Source of the DNA: JAMZMI01 sp963848175
Lineage (GTDB): Bacteria; Bacteroidota; Bacteroidia; Cytophagales; Cyclobacteriaceae
Assembly: GCA_963848175.1 (NCBI GenBank)
Contig: CAWKCO010000011.1
Span: 372,001-436,000, forward strand
DNA: 64,000 nt
Direction: 5' to 3'
In this document: positions 49,244 to 61,800 of the stretch, piece by piece
Layout of the letters: the number at the start of each line of letters is the position of its first letter
Numbering within the stretch: the stretch's first letter is position 1
Position numbers and translations under genes: made by a program
The notes under the pieces: generated by a model
Database searches by the model: none
Told to the model about the DNA's origin: nothing
Seen by the model: only the letters and a program-made list of their open reading frames with translations

Positions 49244-49276
49244 ACTGTTTCTATGGTTCTTAATTAGAAAAAGCAA

Positions 49277-52200
49277 TTATTTTACAATGAGCTTTTGCAT
49301 CCATGATTTATCACCACTTGTGCAGCGAATCAAATATATTCCTGCTTGACTGAGTGCTTCAACCTGCAGTTCAAGACGCGTTTCCTGACTAGCGACTTGT
49401 TTTTCAAAAAGCACCTTTCCATCCAAACTCATTACTTGCATATTGAAGTCACTCAGATTAGATGAGTCTACAAATAATTTTGCTCCAGCCCTCAAAGGAT
49501 TAGGATACATTTTCAAATCTGAGACAACAACACTCACCAATCCAACTTCGCGTGACCCAGATCCAAAGCTAAACGTACCTAAATTGGAAGGATAATCAGT
49601 GGAAGTAAGCCCCGTTCTTGAATGCAGCAACGTCCAAGAAGAATTGTTATTCGATCCATGACACTGAAAAGAAGATGGTGCTCTATTGCCAGCATTTCCT
49701 TTGATCTGAATCTCGTCTGGTGCGATCTCATTACCCGCGCCTAGATCAATGGTAATCCACTGAGAATAGGTACTACCAACATTCCAGCCAGAATTGGTAT
49801 TATCGAAAGCCCGATAATCATTCCCTCCATTGGTACTAGAAGTCACTTTAGACTGATCGCCATTAACCAATTTCGGATTTGGATAAGAAGTACTGCCATC
49901 CATCCAGTGTATTTGCTGTACTGACATATCTAAACCTGTAGTTCCCAACACAGTCAATCTCAAGTATCTGTAAGTAGTGGATGGTGGTGGCGTAGCTCCA
50001 GTAAGCTCTATATAATTGATATTGTAGCTACCACCGACCATAGAGATGCGCATCACTTGCTGTCCTGCACTTAGAGAAACACTCTTAGTCACAGTAGTGT
50101 AGGTCTGCCAGCCTCCTGTATTGGGCACATCTAAATTACCCGTTTTATCCACTCCTCCGAATAGCACCTTGATAGGAGAACTTCCAGAATTACTTCTTGC
50201 AACACGCAGCTTTAAATCATAGGTTCCTGCTGAAGCAACATTGACGGTGTAGTCTAGCCATTCGCCAGCATCAGTCCAACCTACGTTGTAACCTCCTTCA
50301 CTACATGATTGAATATCTACATCATCGGTACGATAAGAACCGCCAGAGTTGCCACTGGTCAAATCATTATAACCTACACCTTGTCCACCTGTATTATAGT
50401 CTTCTACTTCAATTTTTCCTGGTATAGCTTTTGCCGTTACTGACCCGTTCACCGTGACACCACATGTAGCCGTTTTGCTTCCGCTTACTGTAGTCACTGT
50501 AATGGTCGCTGAACCTGCTGCTACTGCTGTTACCAAACCTGAGCTACTTACAGTAGCCACATTGTTGTTTGAAGAACTCCAAGTCACTGACTTGTTGGTA
50601 GCATTTGAAGGAGAAACTGTTTCATTTAGATCTACCGTTGCTCCGATAGAGATCGTTGGGGATGAGCAATTGTTGACAGTTACACCAGTAACAGCAACAC
50701 TTCCTGAGGTTGTAAAGTCTCTACTAAGCAAACCTGCCCCAGAAGTAGACATGTAAAGCTTTTTGGAAGTACCACTTCCTGTCAATTTCATAGCAGTAGA
50801 TCCTCCAAAGTGCAAGTTGCTCCCTGTCCAATCTTCCCATGAAACAGTACCATTACTTTGAATCGTTCCTTTGAAAACACCATAAGACAATTGCATCGTG
50901 TGATCATAATAGTTCGCTATGATGGTATTTCCATCACCTATCACACCGCCATTACTTTGAAATTTAAAGTCAGATCCAACTACACTTTTCCAATAGGGCG
51001 TTCTCTTACTTTGTGCCACACTCGCATCTATTACCGTACTAAATGCTCCGCCGTTGATAGATAGTTTTCCTTTAAACTCACCATTGAAATTTGCCCAGTA
51101 GTAGACATAGGTTTTGCCATTGTCAATCCACACTGCCACTTCTGAGTTGTGACCTGTACCAGCTTCAATTAACTGAAAATTCCAAGTGCTTCCACTTTTA
51201 GTCGCTTTGTATAGTCCATTTGCCTTTGTCCCGTTTGTATTGGTGAGATAGATAACATCTGGATTGGTAGGGTGAGGAGCGATGGTACGCACCCAAAAAA
51301 GGTCTCCTCCTATTTTGACCATGTTGGCATTGCCATCCAAGGGCATCACTGATATCGTCTATCATATAGATTCCATCATTATTTACCCCAAAGAATACTC
51401 GATCCTTCTTTGCTGGAGAAACTGCTACTTCTCTATATCTACCTTCGTTAGCATACCAATAATGCTGTTGAACCTTATCTGAGTTATCTACTCTCACCCA
51501 GTTATCTGAAGGGCTGTGGCTATTCAATTGCTTTACCCAGATGTAAGAAGGATTCCATTGCTGACTACATATACCTCCGTAGCACTGTTTAGTACCCACA
51601 GAAACAACAATAGACGTACCGTTATCATAAGCGATATCGGCGGCCTGTATATCTGAAATATTGCCCTTATCTCTCATTTGACGATTGCTCCAGGAAGTTC
51701 CTCCATCCCAGCTTTCTACCCATCCATTATCGGCCATACATTGTAGCACATAATTGCCATCAATGGCTACATCATAAGTATAGGTACTTGCTGTTCCTTT
51801 ACTAGTGTAGGTAGGGTCTCCATTTACATTAAAACTATTATTTGGAGTACTGTATTTATTCTCCCAAGTATAGTTACTGCCGTTTGGCGCACCTCTAAAC
51901 ATTGTTTGATCAGAGGTAGACCATACAGCTCTCGACCAAGAAATAGGGGTATAATGTGCAATCCTCGTTTTTGGACTGGCTTTGTCCCACCCTGTATCAT
52001 AACCTGATGTGCCATTCCATTTTAAAGACCAATTGTGACTTGTAAGACTATTTCCGCTCCACGTAAATGAACCTTCGTAAAGTCCTTGACGGTCTTTGTG
52101 CATTGCAATCAACACCGTGTGCTGATTGGTGCTACTGCGAGGATCTACTTCAGGATACCAGAATGTCCATTCGCTAGCCATCCCATTGCTCACCTTCGTC

Positions 52201-52998
52201 CAAGACGAAGATGACACTGCCTTGGCATATACATATCCATTATCTCCATTAGAAGTAAAAACGGCATAAATTTTAGTACCATCAGGACTCAACGCCGCAC
52301 CTCTACATTTGCCATTGTTTGGCCCAGTTACTTTAGTCCAGTTGGCTCCAGCATTGGTGCTTTTATATAGACCCTTTCCAGTAGCCATATAGACGTTATT
52401 ACCATTGGTTGGATCAAATTGAATGGTGAAAACATTTCTATCTGTTGCAGTACTTACCGTCAAATTCGATTTTAGTCCAAGCTGCTCCCGCATTGGTGGA
52501 TCTGAAAATTTCACCTTTTCCTTTTCCTGACTTGTCTGGAGACAATCCAAATTTGTGAGAGAAATCATAGTCATCTTTCCATCCAATACCCGCCAATACA
52601 ATAGAAGGGTTTGAAGGATGCACAGCAATCGCGCCGATAGAGAGTTTCTTAGTACTAGTGATCAATGTAAAATCCTGACCTCTATTGTTAGAAACCTCCA
52701 AACCATACAAAGTACCGACATACATTTTGTCTTTATGTGTCTGATTGCTGCTTTTTGGAATAGCAACAGCGTAAACTCTGTTTTGATGTAAATGGCCTTT
52801 ATGATTCCAGCTATTTCCGTTATTGGTACTCTCATAAATACCCTCCATATCAGAGGCTAGAATCAGGCGGTTGGGCTGATTGGGGTCACACACAATATCC
52901 TGAACTTGACCACCTGCTCCAGGATTAATTGATGCCCATTGCGCCTGAGTCGTCAGAGTAGCAATGAGTAATAAACAATAAAAACTAATTTTTTTCAT
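49277..52998 (-). pseudogene. Paralog E: propeller with Big_2, CBM6, F5/8C and T9SS tail, two frameshifts
   Basis: The start at 52998 (MKKISFYCLLLIATLTTQAQ, signal peptide) leads into WASINPGAGGQVQDIVCDP and LASDMEGIYESTNNG. The frame shifts by one extra base near 52455-52465 (after AAWTKIEFDG, resuming STATDRNVFTIQFD) and again near 51340-51346 (DISDAL / DGNANMVKIGG). The rest is open to 49277. Modules are Big_2 (about 50640-50705), CBM6 (about 50000-50430, IPGKIEVEDYNTGGQGVGYN), discoidin-like (about 49560-49980, YRYLRLTVLGTTGL, WITIDLGAGNEIAP) and T9SS tail LKMYPNPLRAG. Corrected length is about 1240 aa. With only two one-base breaks this may be a live gene with sequence errors. Confidence 0.85.
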
Positions 52999-53155
52999 CT
53001 TGATTAATGGGTTAAGGGTTAAAATATTAAACGTTTTAGCGGTGAACGAACAGTGAGTTATCTCATGGTAAGCACACAAACCGCTACAGGTTGAACTTGA
53101 AATGATGCGGTGCGGAATATCCGAACAACTCAAAAGCTGATTATTATTTATTCTT

Positions 53156-56100
53156 TTATCTTATTACCAATTTTTGTATCCATTGCTTTCCTCCAGTAAT
53201 GAATCGAATCAGATAGAATCCTGACCGAGGTAACAGACTTGAGTCAAATACTTTACTTGAAAAGTCTGAATAGTTCTTCTCAAGGATGATCTGACCACTT
53301 ACGTTGCTGATATTTACCGTAAAATCAGAGTAGCCTTGCGCATCCAAAGTGAGAATAGCACCAAATGGAGCTGGATTCGGATATATTGAAATTTCATTAT
53401 TAGCAACCTCAAATGACAATTCCTTACCTAGCAGTGTGACCTCATCAGTCTCTACCCACGCTGAACTCCCGCTTCCATTCACTGCTTTTATGCGAAACTT
53501 ATAATTACCACCAGCATTCAAATCAAGAATATCCATAGAAGACGCATCAGATGAACTTGAAGAAATATCATCACTAGACCAAGTACCTCCTGCGATCATT
53601 CGCTCAATATCGAAGCTTACTTCATTGTCTGAATTATCATTCCAATGCAGACGAACGCTCGTTTCAGAAATTGATTCTGCCCATACTGAGCATGGAGGAT
53701 TTGGCTTACCATCTGATGACTGTGCACTACAATCTCCATTACCTATTGGATTTGCTACAGCCAACACACCTATCAGGCAGTTTGACTTTTTATTTCCGCT
53801 ACTGGTCACCGCCGAAATGGTTACGCTACCTGCTGCAACAGCAGTGACCACTCCAGCACTACTTACTGTCGCGATTGCCATATTAGACGAACTCCAAGTC
53901 ACGGACTTGTCCGTAGCTTCTACTGGCGAAACCGTAGCGCTCAACGAAGCAGTTTCCCCTACAGTTAATGACTCCACACAACCAGAGATCATAACATTTG
54001 TGGGAATCACAGCAGCCCCGAAGACAGTCAATTCACAAGTAGCCTTTTTTCCTCCGTTTACCGACGTAGCAGTGATGGTCACCGAGCCATTACCCACTCC
54101 TGCAACTACTCCCGAACTACTCACCGTGGCTATGGAAGCATCGGACGTACTCCAAGTTACCTGCTTCTTCGTAGCGTCCAATGGCATAACACTCTCATCC
54201 AAATCCACTGTTTCACCTGCTTCTAAATCCTCAGCAGGACATCCGCTGATCGTAACACTTGTCACGGCTATCGTTTCCGAATCGTCTGGCACCAACTGCG
54301 AACCTTCAATATAAATTCTATCCACATATATGTTGCTCACGCCACCACCCCAACGCTCTATTTGAATTTTAGAAAATGAAGAAGGATCGAAGGAACCACC
54401 AGATAGGCTGAGGGCAAAATTCTGCCAATTATTTGCACCTATCACCTGATTGACCTTATCTACTGAGCCTCCATTTGCATCTATGAACTTAATATTGACA
54501 CTACTCAACGACCCGCCAATACCGTAGAGACTCATATTGAGGATGCCATCAGTGGCATCCAATGCGTCAAATTCAATAATAAGAAAATGATCTGCTCCAG
54601 GAGCCGAACTCTGATCTATCCCCTGTACAAACCTAGATGACGTACCTTCCGCTGCACTACCTGTGCTGGAAGATGACTCTACATTACCATGACCGCTCCA
54701 CGCCAAACCTGAAGTCTCACTAGCATCTTGATATAACCAATACCAACTCTCTGAGGGGCTAGTCCAAGAAACGATAGGAGGAAGCTCATCCGCTAGCTCA
54801 CCGTTCAATTTTCTTGCAATCAATCCTGCTCCTTGGGTGGCGAGATATATTTTACCATCATACTCCTTAATTTGCTTGGTAACAGAATAGTGTAAACCTG
54901 AAGTCCAATCACTCCATGTGACCGATCCATCTGCCGCCACTTCTCCTTTCACAACGCCATATCCCCAGCGCACATCATCCCACACATGGTAAGGAATATA
55001 TAGATCATTATCCACCACAATCATTGCATTAGTAGAGATCTTATGAGTATCGTCATGCCATTCTGGTTTAGTCAGATACTTAAACAAATCATCATCAGAA
55101 AGCACAATCGTATTGAACTGTGAGGAGCCATTGTCGGCACGCACAATCCCCGTGTAATCCTGATAGGTATAGAGATAACTATTGCCATCTACGGCTACAC
55201 TCCCCAATCCACCGTGATGAATGTTATTTGTTTGACCGGTCGATCTTTTCATTTGAGTCCATGCAAACGAACCGTCACCTTGTCTTACTCCTGTAAAAGA
55301 ACCTGTGTTATCCTTATAATAGATTGTATTACTATCACCTGCTTTGAAAGAAAATGCCGCACCAAGAAGTGTACTTTCATGAATACGTCTGAAATAGTTG
55401 TTGGCGTCACTTGGATTATTGATCAGCTCTACGATATTATCACAGACATACAAGCCACTGTGCGTCACTACATATATTCTTTTGTAATCATCCGGATCTG
55501 CTCGAAACTGCCAAATTCGATTTCTTGGCAGTCCCTTTTTATCCCCTTCGGCTGTTCCAAAAGCCAATCTTGACCAATTGTGATTTGGGCTGTTAACATC
55601 CAAAGTTTTGTAAAAAAGGGAAGAGTTAGCAGCAGGATTACCTCCACCATAGCCCGATGCTGCATCCATCAATACTATAGGTGTAGTATGCGGAATTACG
55701 TGCACAGCATGCCCATCTTGCACATTGAACGTAGTACGCGTTTGCACCCAAGAGCCTCCATTGTCCCAGCTCTCCAAAGCCAAGTTGTCGGCTTGCCCTT
55801 GAATTACATAATTTTCATACTTCGCTACATCGTAAGTAAAAGTAGATGCCGTACCTCTGCTGCGGTAAAAATTCATTCCGCCTTGATTTTTCACAAAGCC
55901 AGTACTCACGACTTTCCAACTTGAGTTGCCCTTAGCAGCATCCCCTACAAAATAAGACTGCTGTGCCTGAGTAAAAACACCTCTTTCAAAATCAGTACTC
56001 CAGGTCGAAGGATAGTAGACATTGTTTCTGCAGTTAGCTAAAAAATAATTCCACCCTATATCATAATCCAAACCATTATTAGTTCCATTGTGCTGAAAAA

Positions 56101-57070
56101 TGATTGACCATGAGCCACTCACTTCATTGTCAGCAACTGTGAAAGAACCTTCAAACAACCCTTCATTTGGGTTTTGATCTCGCTGACCTACAAGCACGTA
56201 ATGCTTATCGGCTGTACTTCCATCAAAAACTTGGGGCTGCCACATATTGTGCTTGTCCCATCCGCCTGTTCCCAGATCTTTCCATGTGCCAACAGGGTGT
56301 TGTTTTACAAACAGCTTGGTAAAGCCATCTTTGCGATAAAGCGCATAAATCCATTTCCCATCGGGAGTAAAATCCGAACCCCAGCAATACTCATTTTCAA
56401 TGCCCGCTGGTCCTGCTATTTTAGCCCAGCTCATTGCTTTATTGGTTGATTCATAAAGCCCTTCAGGTGTGGCAATATGCACCTCGTTGCTATTCATAGG
56501 GTTCACTTGTATACTCTGAACTCGTGGATCTCCCGTGGCAAAATCAGCCCAAGAGGTGGATTCCCATGTAGAGCCGCCATCATGCGAGTAATAAATCTCT
56601 TTAGTGCCAGTTTCCGATTGTGGGTAGTGCTTGATATGCCCATCATTTCCACGCCAGTTCACTCCTGCATAGATATTATCAACATTGGCAGGATCTATCT
56701 CCAAGATTCCTATGGTCTTATCTACCGTGGGAGTAGCATGAACCCAAGATGCTCCCTTGTCGGTACTGATACTTAAACCCTTGGCATGGCCGGCAAAAAA
56801 CGTATCACCTCTACCTTCCACCAAAAGAATAAAAGCAGTAGGCAGCCCATTGGCAGCCCATTTCCAGCTATCTCCAAAGTTGTCTGAATAATAAAACCCT
56901 TCCATATCGGAAGCCATGAAGAGCCGACCTGGGGTTGAAGGGTCTGCTGAAAGCCCTTGCACACGTCCACCGGCACCTGGGTTAAGTGATTGCCAATACT
57001 GGGCTTGGACTGTTATCGCATAGCACAACACTAATAGTAGTAGGCAGATTTTAATATATACTCTTTTCAT
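53156..57070 (-). CDS. Paralog F: second-subtype propeller with beta-sandwich, two Big_2, FN3-like and T9SS tail
   Basis: 1304 aa, intact. Signal peptide ending YAITVQAQ; propeller about 25-760 of a second subtype (WQSLNPGAGGRVQGLSADP, FMASDMEGFYYSDNFGDSW, IPHTTPIVLMDAASGYGGG). A beta-sandwich of about 160 residues that I cannot name with certainty follows (about 765-925, ending IQIERWGGGVSNIYVDRIYI; galactose-binding-like). Then two Big_2 (about 930-1100), an FN3-like module (about 1123-1210, VRLHWNDNSDNEVSFDIER) and a T9SS tail (ISIYPNPAPFG). This subtype differs from A-E by longer loops and the HYPQSETGTKEIYYSHDGG insertion. Gene G is its nearest relative. Confidence 0.85.
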   Translation of the reverse strand: MKRVYIKICLLLLVLCYAITVQAQYWQSLNPGAGGRVQGLSADPSTPGRLFMASDMEGFYYSDNFGDSWKWAANGLPTAFILLVEGRGDTFFAGHAKGLSISTDKGASWVHATPTVDKTIGILEIDPANVDNIYAGVNWRGNDGHIKHYPQSETGTKEIYYSHDGGSTWESTSWADFATGDPRVQSIQVNPMNSNEVHIATPEGLYESTNKAMSWAKIAGPAGIENEYCWGSDFTPDGKWIYALYRKDGFTKLFVKQHPVGTWKDLGTGGWDKHNMWQPQVFDGSTADKHYVLVGQRDQNPNEGLFEGSFTVADNEVSGSWSIIFQHNGTNNGLDYDIGWNYFLANCRNNVYYPSTWSTDFERGVFTQAQQSYFVGDAAKGNSSWKVVSTGFVKNQGGMNFYRSRGTASTFTYDVAKYENYVIQGQADNLALESWDNGGSWVQTRTTFNVQDGHAVHVIPHTTPIVLMDAASGYGGGNPAANSSLFYKTLDVNSPNHNWSRLAFGTAEGDKKGLPRNRIWQFRADPDDYKRIYVVTHSGLYVCDNIVELINNPSDANNYFRRIHESTLLGAAFSFKAGDSNTIYYKDNTGSFTGVRQGDGSFAWTQMKRSTGQTNNIHHGGLGSVAVDGNSYLYTYQDYTGIVRADNGSSQFNTIVLSDDDLFKYLTKPEWHDDTHKISTNAMIVVDNDLYIPYHVWDDVRWGYGVVKGEVAADGSVTWSDWTSGLHYSVTKQIKEYDGKIYLATQGAGLIARKLNGELADELPPIVSWTSPSESWYWLYQDASETSGLAWSGHGNVESSSSTGSAAEGTSSRFVQGIDQSSAPGADHFLIIEFDALDATDGILNMSLYGIGGSLSSVNIKFIDANGGSVDKVNQVIGANNWQNFALSLSGGSFDPSSFSKIQIERWGGGVSNIYVDRIYIEGSQLVPDDSETIAVTSVTISGCPAEDLEAGETVDLDESVMPLDATKKQVTWSTSDASIATVSSSGVVAGVGNGSVTITATSVNGGKKATCELTVFGAAVIPTNVMISGCVESLTVGETASLSATVSPVEATDKSVTWSSSNMAIATVSSAGVVTAVAAGSVTISAVTSSGNKKSNCLIGVLAVANPIGNGDCSAQSSDGKPNPPCSVWAESISETSVRLHWNDNSDNEVSFDIERMIAGGTWSSDDISSSSSDASSMDILDLNAGGNYKFRIKAVNGSGSSAWVETDEVTLLGKELSFEVANNEISIYPNPAPFGAILTLDAQGYSDFTVNISNVSGQIILEKNYSDFSSKVFDSSLLPRSGFYLIRFITGGKQWIQKLVIR

Positions 57071-57650
57071 TCGATACTGAGTTGTTTGTTATGAGTTCTT
57101 AGCAGGAAACTTATGATGACTTTTTGTTTTGCACGAGCACTTTCAATGCTACAATATATGGCCATAGCACTCAGACATGACTCAGTTTTCGTCAGTCGTT
57201 CCTCTATATTTAGAATCAAAATTGTTGGCCATTCTCAGTAGAGCTGATTCTCGCACTCAAATTATTAAATAATCAAACACCCCTCTTATGGTTATAAAAA
57301 TCACAATTCACAACCCACTTTATGCATTCAAAATATCTTATTGGTATTTTTATAAAAACTCAGGAGAGAAGTCAAAAACTCAGGCCATTGAAGTTTCATC
57401 CTAAATAATGATGTATTCATCGAATAATCAAGGATCAATGCAGGCTAAAAAATGAAAACAAAATTTCAGCATGAAACACATCGTCACTTTGAGAAATGAC
57501 TTGATAGATGATTCGTGACCAAATGGTGGACGTGAGGATTGGCGGTCTAGACGCGAGCACAATCACTATAAAGCGCAACCTCCAACCAAAGATTATCGCT
57601 TTCTTATGAAAAAAGAAAGCCCCTCTCAGACGAATCCAAGAAGAGCTTTC
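57071..57650 (-). repeat. Duplicated upstream region, copy beside gene F
   Basis: Blocks CTCTATATTTAGAATCAAAA, AATAATCAAACACC, TATTTTTATAAAAACTCAGG and GTTTCATCCT recur in the same order and spacing at 62843-63426. The third block starts 271 bp from the F start and 275 bp from the G start. The region ends in a stem resembling the sucD terminator. No gene in it. Confidence 0.75.
57611..57650 (-). terminator. Terminator behind gene G, related to the sucD terminator
   Basis: AGAAAGCCCCTCT ... AGAAGAGCTTTC imperfect stem around CAGACGAATCCA. The sucD stem at 63390 has loop CAGACTAAATCC and nearly the same arms. Confidence 0.6.
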
Positions 57651-57671
57651 ACACTAAAAATTCACCCAATC

Positions 57672-58875
57672 TTATTTAACAACCAGCTTTTGCATCCATT
57701 GCTTTCCTTCAGCACTGAATCGAATCAGATAAAGTCCGGATTGCGGCAATAGACTTGAGTCAAAAACTTCAGTTGAAAAGTTTGAATAGCTCTTTTCATA
57801 GATTACCTGACCACTTAGGTTGGTGATATTCATATTAAAGTCGGAGTAACCCTTCACATTTAAAGTAAGGGTAGCTCCCCATTGAGCAGGGTTCGGATAA
57901 ATTGAGATTTCCTTTTGCGCATTCGCAAATGACACCTCGTCAGCCAACCTACTTCCGACTAGTGTAAATCGATCAGTAGCTCACCCAAATAGATCCACCA
58001 CTAGCGTCCAACTGCTTTGATTCGGAAGGTGTAGTTAGCTCCACTATTTAGCCCTGTGATTTCAATGGACAGTCGCATATGCCAGCTCCATGGCAATCCT
58101 CCACCTCTCCATGTATCTCCCGCGAGAAATGTTCTGAATATCGAAAGAGGTTTCATTGTCGGAATTGTCATTCCAATGAAGTCTAACAGATGTACTAGAA
58201 AGTGATTCTACCCAAACACCACAAGGAGGGTTTGGCTTGTCAGAAGAAGAAGTTGCGTTACAATCACCATTACCAGTTGGCGGTGCTGCCGCTACAGTCA
58301 CATTACAAGTAGCAGTCCTCCCCCCACTAACAGTGGTCACTGTAATGGTCGCAGAACCTGCGGCTACAGCCGTTACCAACCCTGTACTACTAACTGTAGC
58401 AATAGATGTGTTTGAAGATGACCAAGTTCACGTTCTTGTTTGTAGCATTCAAAGGAGAAACGGTTTCGTTGAGATTGACGGTAGCTCCAATGCCCATGTT
58501 GCTCCTGGACAACCACTTATGAGTACACTTGCAATAGGGAACGGTAGTAGATGTTGCCACTATATCCACATAGTTGATGTTGTAGCCGCCACCGACAATG
58601 GAGATGCGCATCACTTGCTGTCCTGCACTTAGAGAAACACTCTTAGTCACAGTCGTGTAAGTCTGCCAGCCACCAGTACTTGGCACACTCACATTGCCTG
58701 TTTTATCCACTCCTCCGAATAGCACCTTGACAGTAGAAGTGCCAGAATTACTTCTTGCTACACGTAGCTTCAAATCATAGGTTCCTGCTGAAGCAACATT
58801 GACGTTGTAGTCTAGCCATTCGCCAGCATCAGTCCAACCTACGTTGTAACCTCCCTCTCCGCATGACTTGAACAT
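57672..58875 (-). pseudogene. Frameshifted 3' part of paralog G (CBM6 end, Big_2, FN3-like, T9SS tail)
   Basis: Open pieces 58390-58875, 58062-58379 and 57672-57947 continue the product of 58829-62842 in changing frames. They read SCGEGGYNVGWTDAGEWLDY (CBM6), MVTAVAAGSATITVTTVSG (Big_2), VRLHWNDNSDNETSFDI (FN3-like), then a scrambled 58080-57950 stretch, and the T9SS tail EISIYPNPAQWG ... LVVK. At least six one- or two-base differences from the paralogs are needed to restore the frame (e.g. near 58870, 58535, 58510, 58428, 58110 and 57975). Without this tail the protein would not be a T9SS substrate. Confidence 0.8.
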
Positions 58876-61800
58876 CTACATCATCGGTACGATAAGAACC
58901 GCCAGAGTTGCCACTGGTCAAATCATTATAACCTACACCTTGCCCTCCTGTATTATAGTCTTCTACTTCAATTTTTCCTGGTATGGCTTTTCCTGTTACT
59001 GGCGCATTTACCGTGATCGTACAGGTAGCAGTTTTGCTTCCGCTAACTGTAGTCACTGTAATGGTCGCTGATCCTGCAGCCACGGCAGTCACCAATCCCG
59101 CATTACTCACTGTCGCCACGCTAGTATTTGAAGAACTCCAAGTCACTGACTTGTTGGTCGCGTTAGTAGGCGAAACTGTCTCATTGAGATTACGAGTAGC
59201 GCCTACTGCTAAATCAGTTTCACTATTGCAACCGCTTATTGATACACTGGAAACTGGGATCGTAACTGGTCCACCACTAGCAGGTGAAAGTACACTTCCT
59301 GGGATCACTTCTACGGGAGATGCGCCAGAACCATCGCTAGGCTTTCTCCAGCCAACCGCAAGATTATCACCGCCACCACCTTCTTTCATCAAGGCTTCTA
59401 CATAATAGCTTTCTCCTGCTTGCAACGATATACTTGCAGATTTTTGACTAGCATATTTATTCCATTGTTGTGAGCTTGTCCATGCAGTATGACTTGCAAT
59501 TTTGGATTTATTCGATTCTGTTGAGTTTGTACTCAACCAAAGCTCTACAGCATCATCTCCAGCGATCCAAAAAGTGTATGAACCCGTTTCTGGAGCACAG
59601 ATAAACCCACGCACACGAATACCATAATTGTCCTCAACATTTGCTGGCGCCTCAAATGAGGTTAATGAAGAAGTAGATGATGGGCTGCCTGGAAATATAC
59701 TCGCACTCGTCAAGGCTGATATAGTTGTGCCAGAGATTCCATCGTATTTCTCCAACAGTATCGTTCCTGTAGCACTACATCCGCTCGGTGGAGCAACTAC
59801 AGTAATCGCGCAAGTAGCTGTTTTACTACTATTTACGGTAGTAACAGTTATGGTAGCTGATCCTGCAGCCACGGCAGTCACCAATCCCGCATTGCTCACT
59901 GTCGCCACGCTAGTATTCGAAGAACTCCAAGTCACTGACTTGTTGCTAGCATTGGTAGGCAAAACAGTTTCATTCAGATTACGAGTAGCGCCTACCTCTA
60001 AATCAGTTCCACTGTTGCATCCACTTATTGATACGCTGCTTACAGGTACATTGGTAGAATTTTCAGGTATCACTGCATCCGCATCAATTTGAATTCTGTC
60101 TACATACATTGTGCTTACACCACTACCCCATCGCTCGATCAGGATTTTGCTAAATGAAGCAGTATTCAAACTACCTCCTGAAATGGCTAGACTCATAGTA
60201 GTCCAAGAGTTGCCTGCTGCGACTTGGTTTGGATAATCTACATAACCACCCGCATCATCCATTAATTTCACATTGAGGCTCTTTAGATCACCTCCCGACC
60301 CGAATAGGGAGAAAGAAAGGACTCCATTTTGCACATCCAATGGATCGAAATCAATGACCAACACATGGTCCGCTCCTGGAGCAACACTTTGACCTAATCC
60401 TTCTACGTATTTTGAGTTAGATCCTTCAATCGCCTTATTTGAACTATTAGATACTGTGACATCTCCTAAACCTGACCATTGCAGTCCACCTGTAGATGCA
60501 TCGTCCGTATAGACATTGTACCAATTTTTAACAGGAGGCTGATTTCCATTTTCATCAATCGGGGGAAGTGGGTCTGCATCAGAACCATCTATTTTTCTCG
60601 CATATACACCAGCTCCCATGGTTGCTAGCATAATCTTGCCGTTAATTTTCTTCACCTGCTTAGTAGTGGAGAAATAACAGTCTTCTGTCCAATTTTCCCA
60701 ATCTACATTCCCGTCATTTCCCACCGTACCCTTTAAAATACCATAACCCCATCGTGTACTCTCCCATGTATGAAATGGAATGTATAATTGATCCCCATCC
60801 GCAAAAATGGTATTCGATTGAATAATAGAATGACTCGGATCATACCAGGTAGGTTGATCTAAATAATTAAATAAATCCTCATCTCTGAGTACCGCTACTT
60901 CATTAAACTGAGTAGCTCCATTATCTGCTCTTACGATACCTTTCTGACGCTCATATCCATACACATACTTATTTCCACCTTTGTTGACTACTGCCAAACC
61001 ACCCCAGTGAAGATTATTATCCTGACCAGTACTTCTGGTCATTTGAGCCCAATCATATTCTCCAGAACCGTTTCTAACTCCCTTAAAACTTCCTGAATTG
61101 CTCTTGAAGTAAATTTCATCCGTATTTGCAGGATTAAAAGCCAACTCCGATCCCATCTGGGTACTCTCATGTATCCTTCTAAAATAAGGTGATCCTGTTT
61201 GGATTAAGCTCACAATATTATCGCACAAGTAGAGTCCAGAGTGTGTCAACACATAAAGACGCTTATAATCATCTGGATCTGCATGAAATTCCCAAATTCT
61301 GGAATTTGGCAGTCCTTTTAAATCTGCATTATAAGCCAACCTTTGCCACGAATGATTAGGACTGTTTACGTCTAAATTTTTGTAAAGCAGATTTGAGCTG
61401 GCAGCAGGATTTCCACCTCCCCAACCAGTAGCCGCATCCATCAATACAATGGGAGTCGTATGAGGTATCACATGAACAGCGTGTCCATCCTGAACATTAT
61501 AGTTTGTTCGCGCTTGCACCCAAGAGCCACCATTATCCCAACTTTCCAATGCCAAGTTGTCTGCCTGACCTTGAATAAGATAATTTTGATACCCTGCTAC
61601 ATCATAGGTGAATGTGGAAGAGGTACCTCTACTTCTATAGAAATCTAGACCTGACTGACTTTTAACATAACCAGTACTAACCACACGCCAATCCTTATTG
61701 CCTTTAGCTGCATCTCCTGTGAAATACGATTGCTGCACCATGGTAAACACACCACGGGTATATCCTGAGTCTGACCAGTTAGCAGGGTAATAGGTATTAC

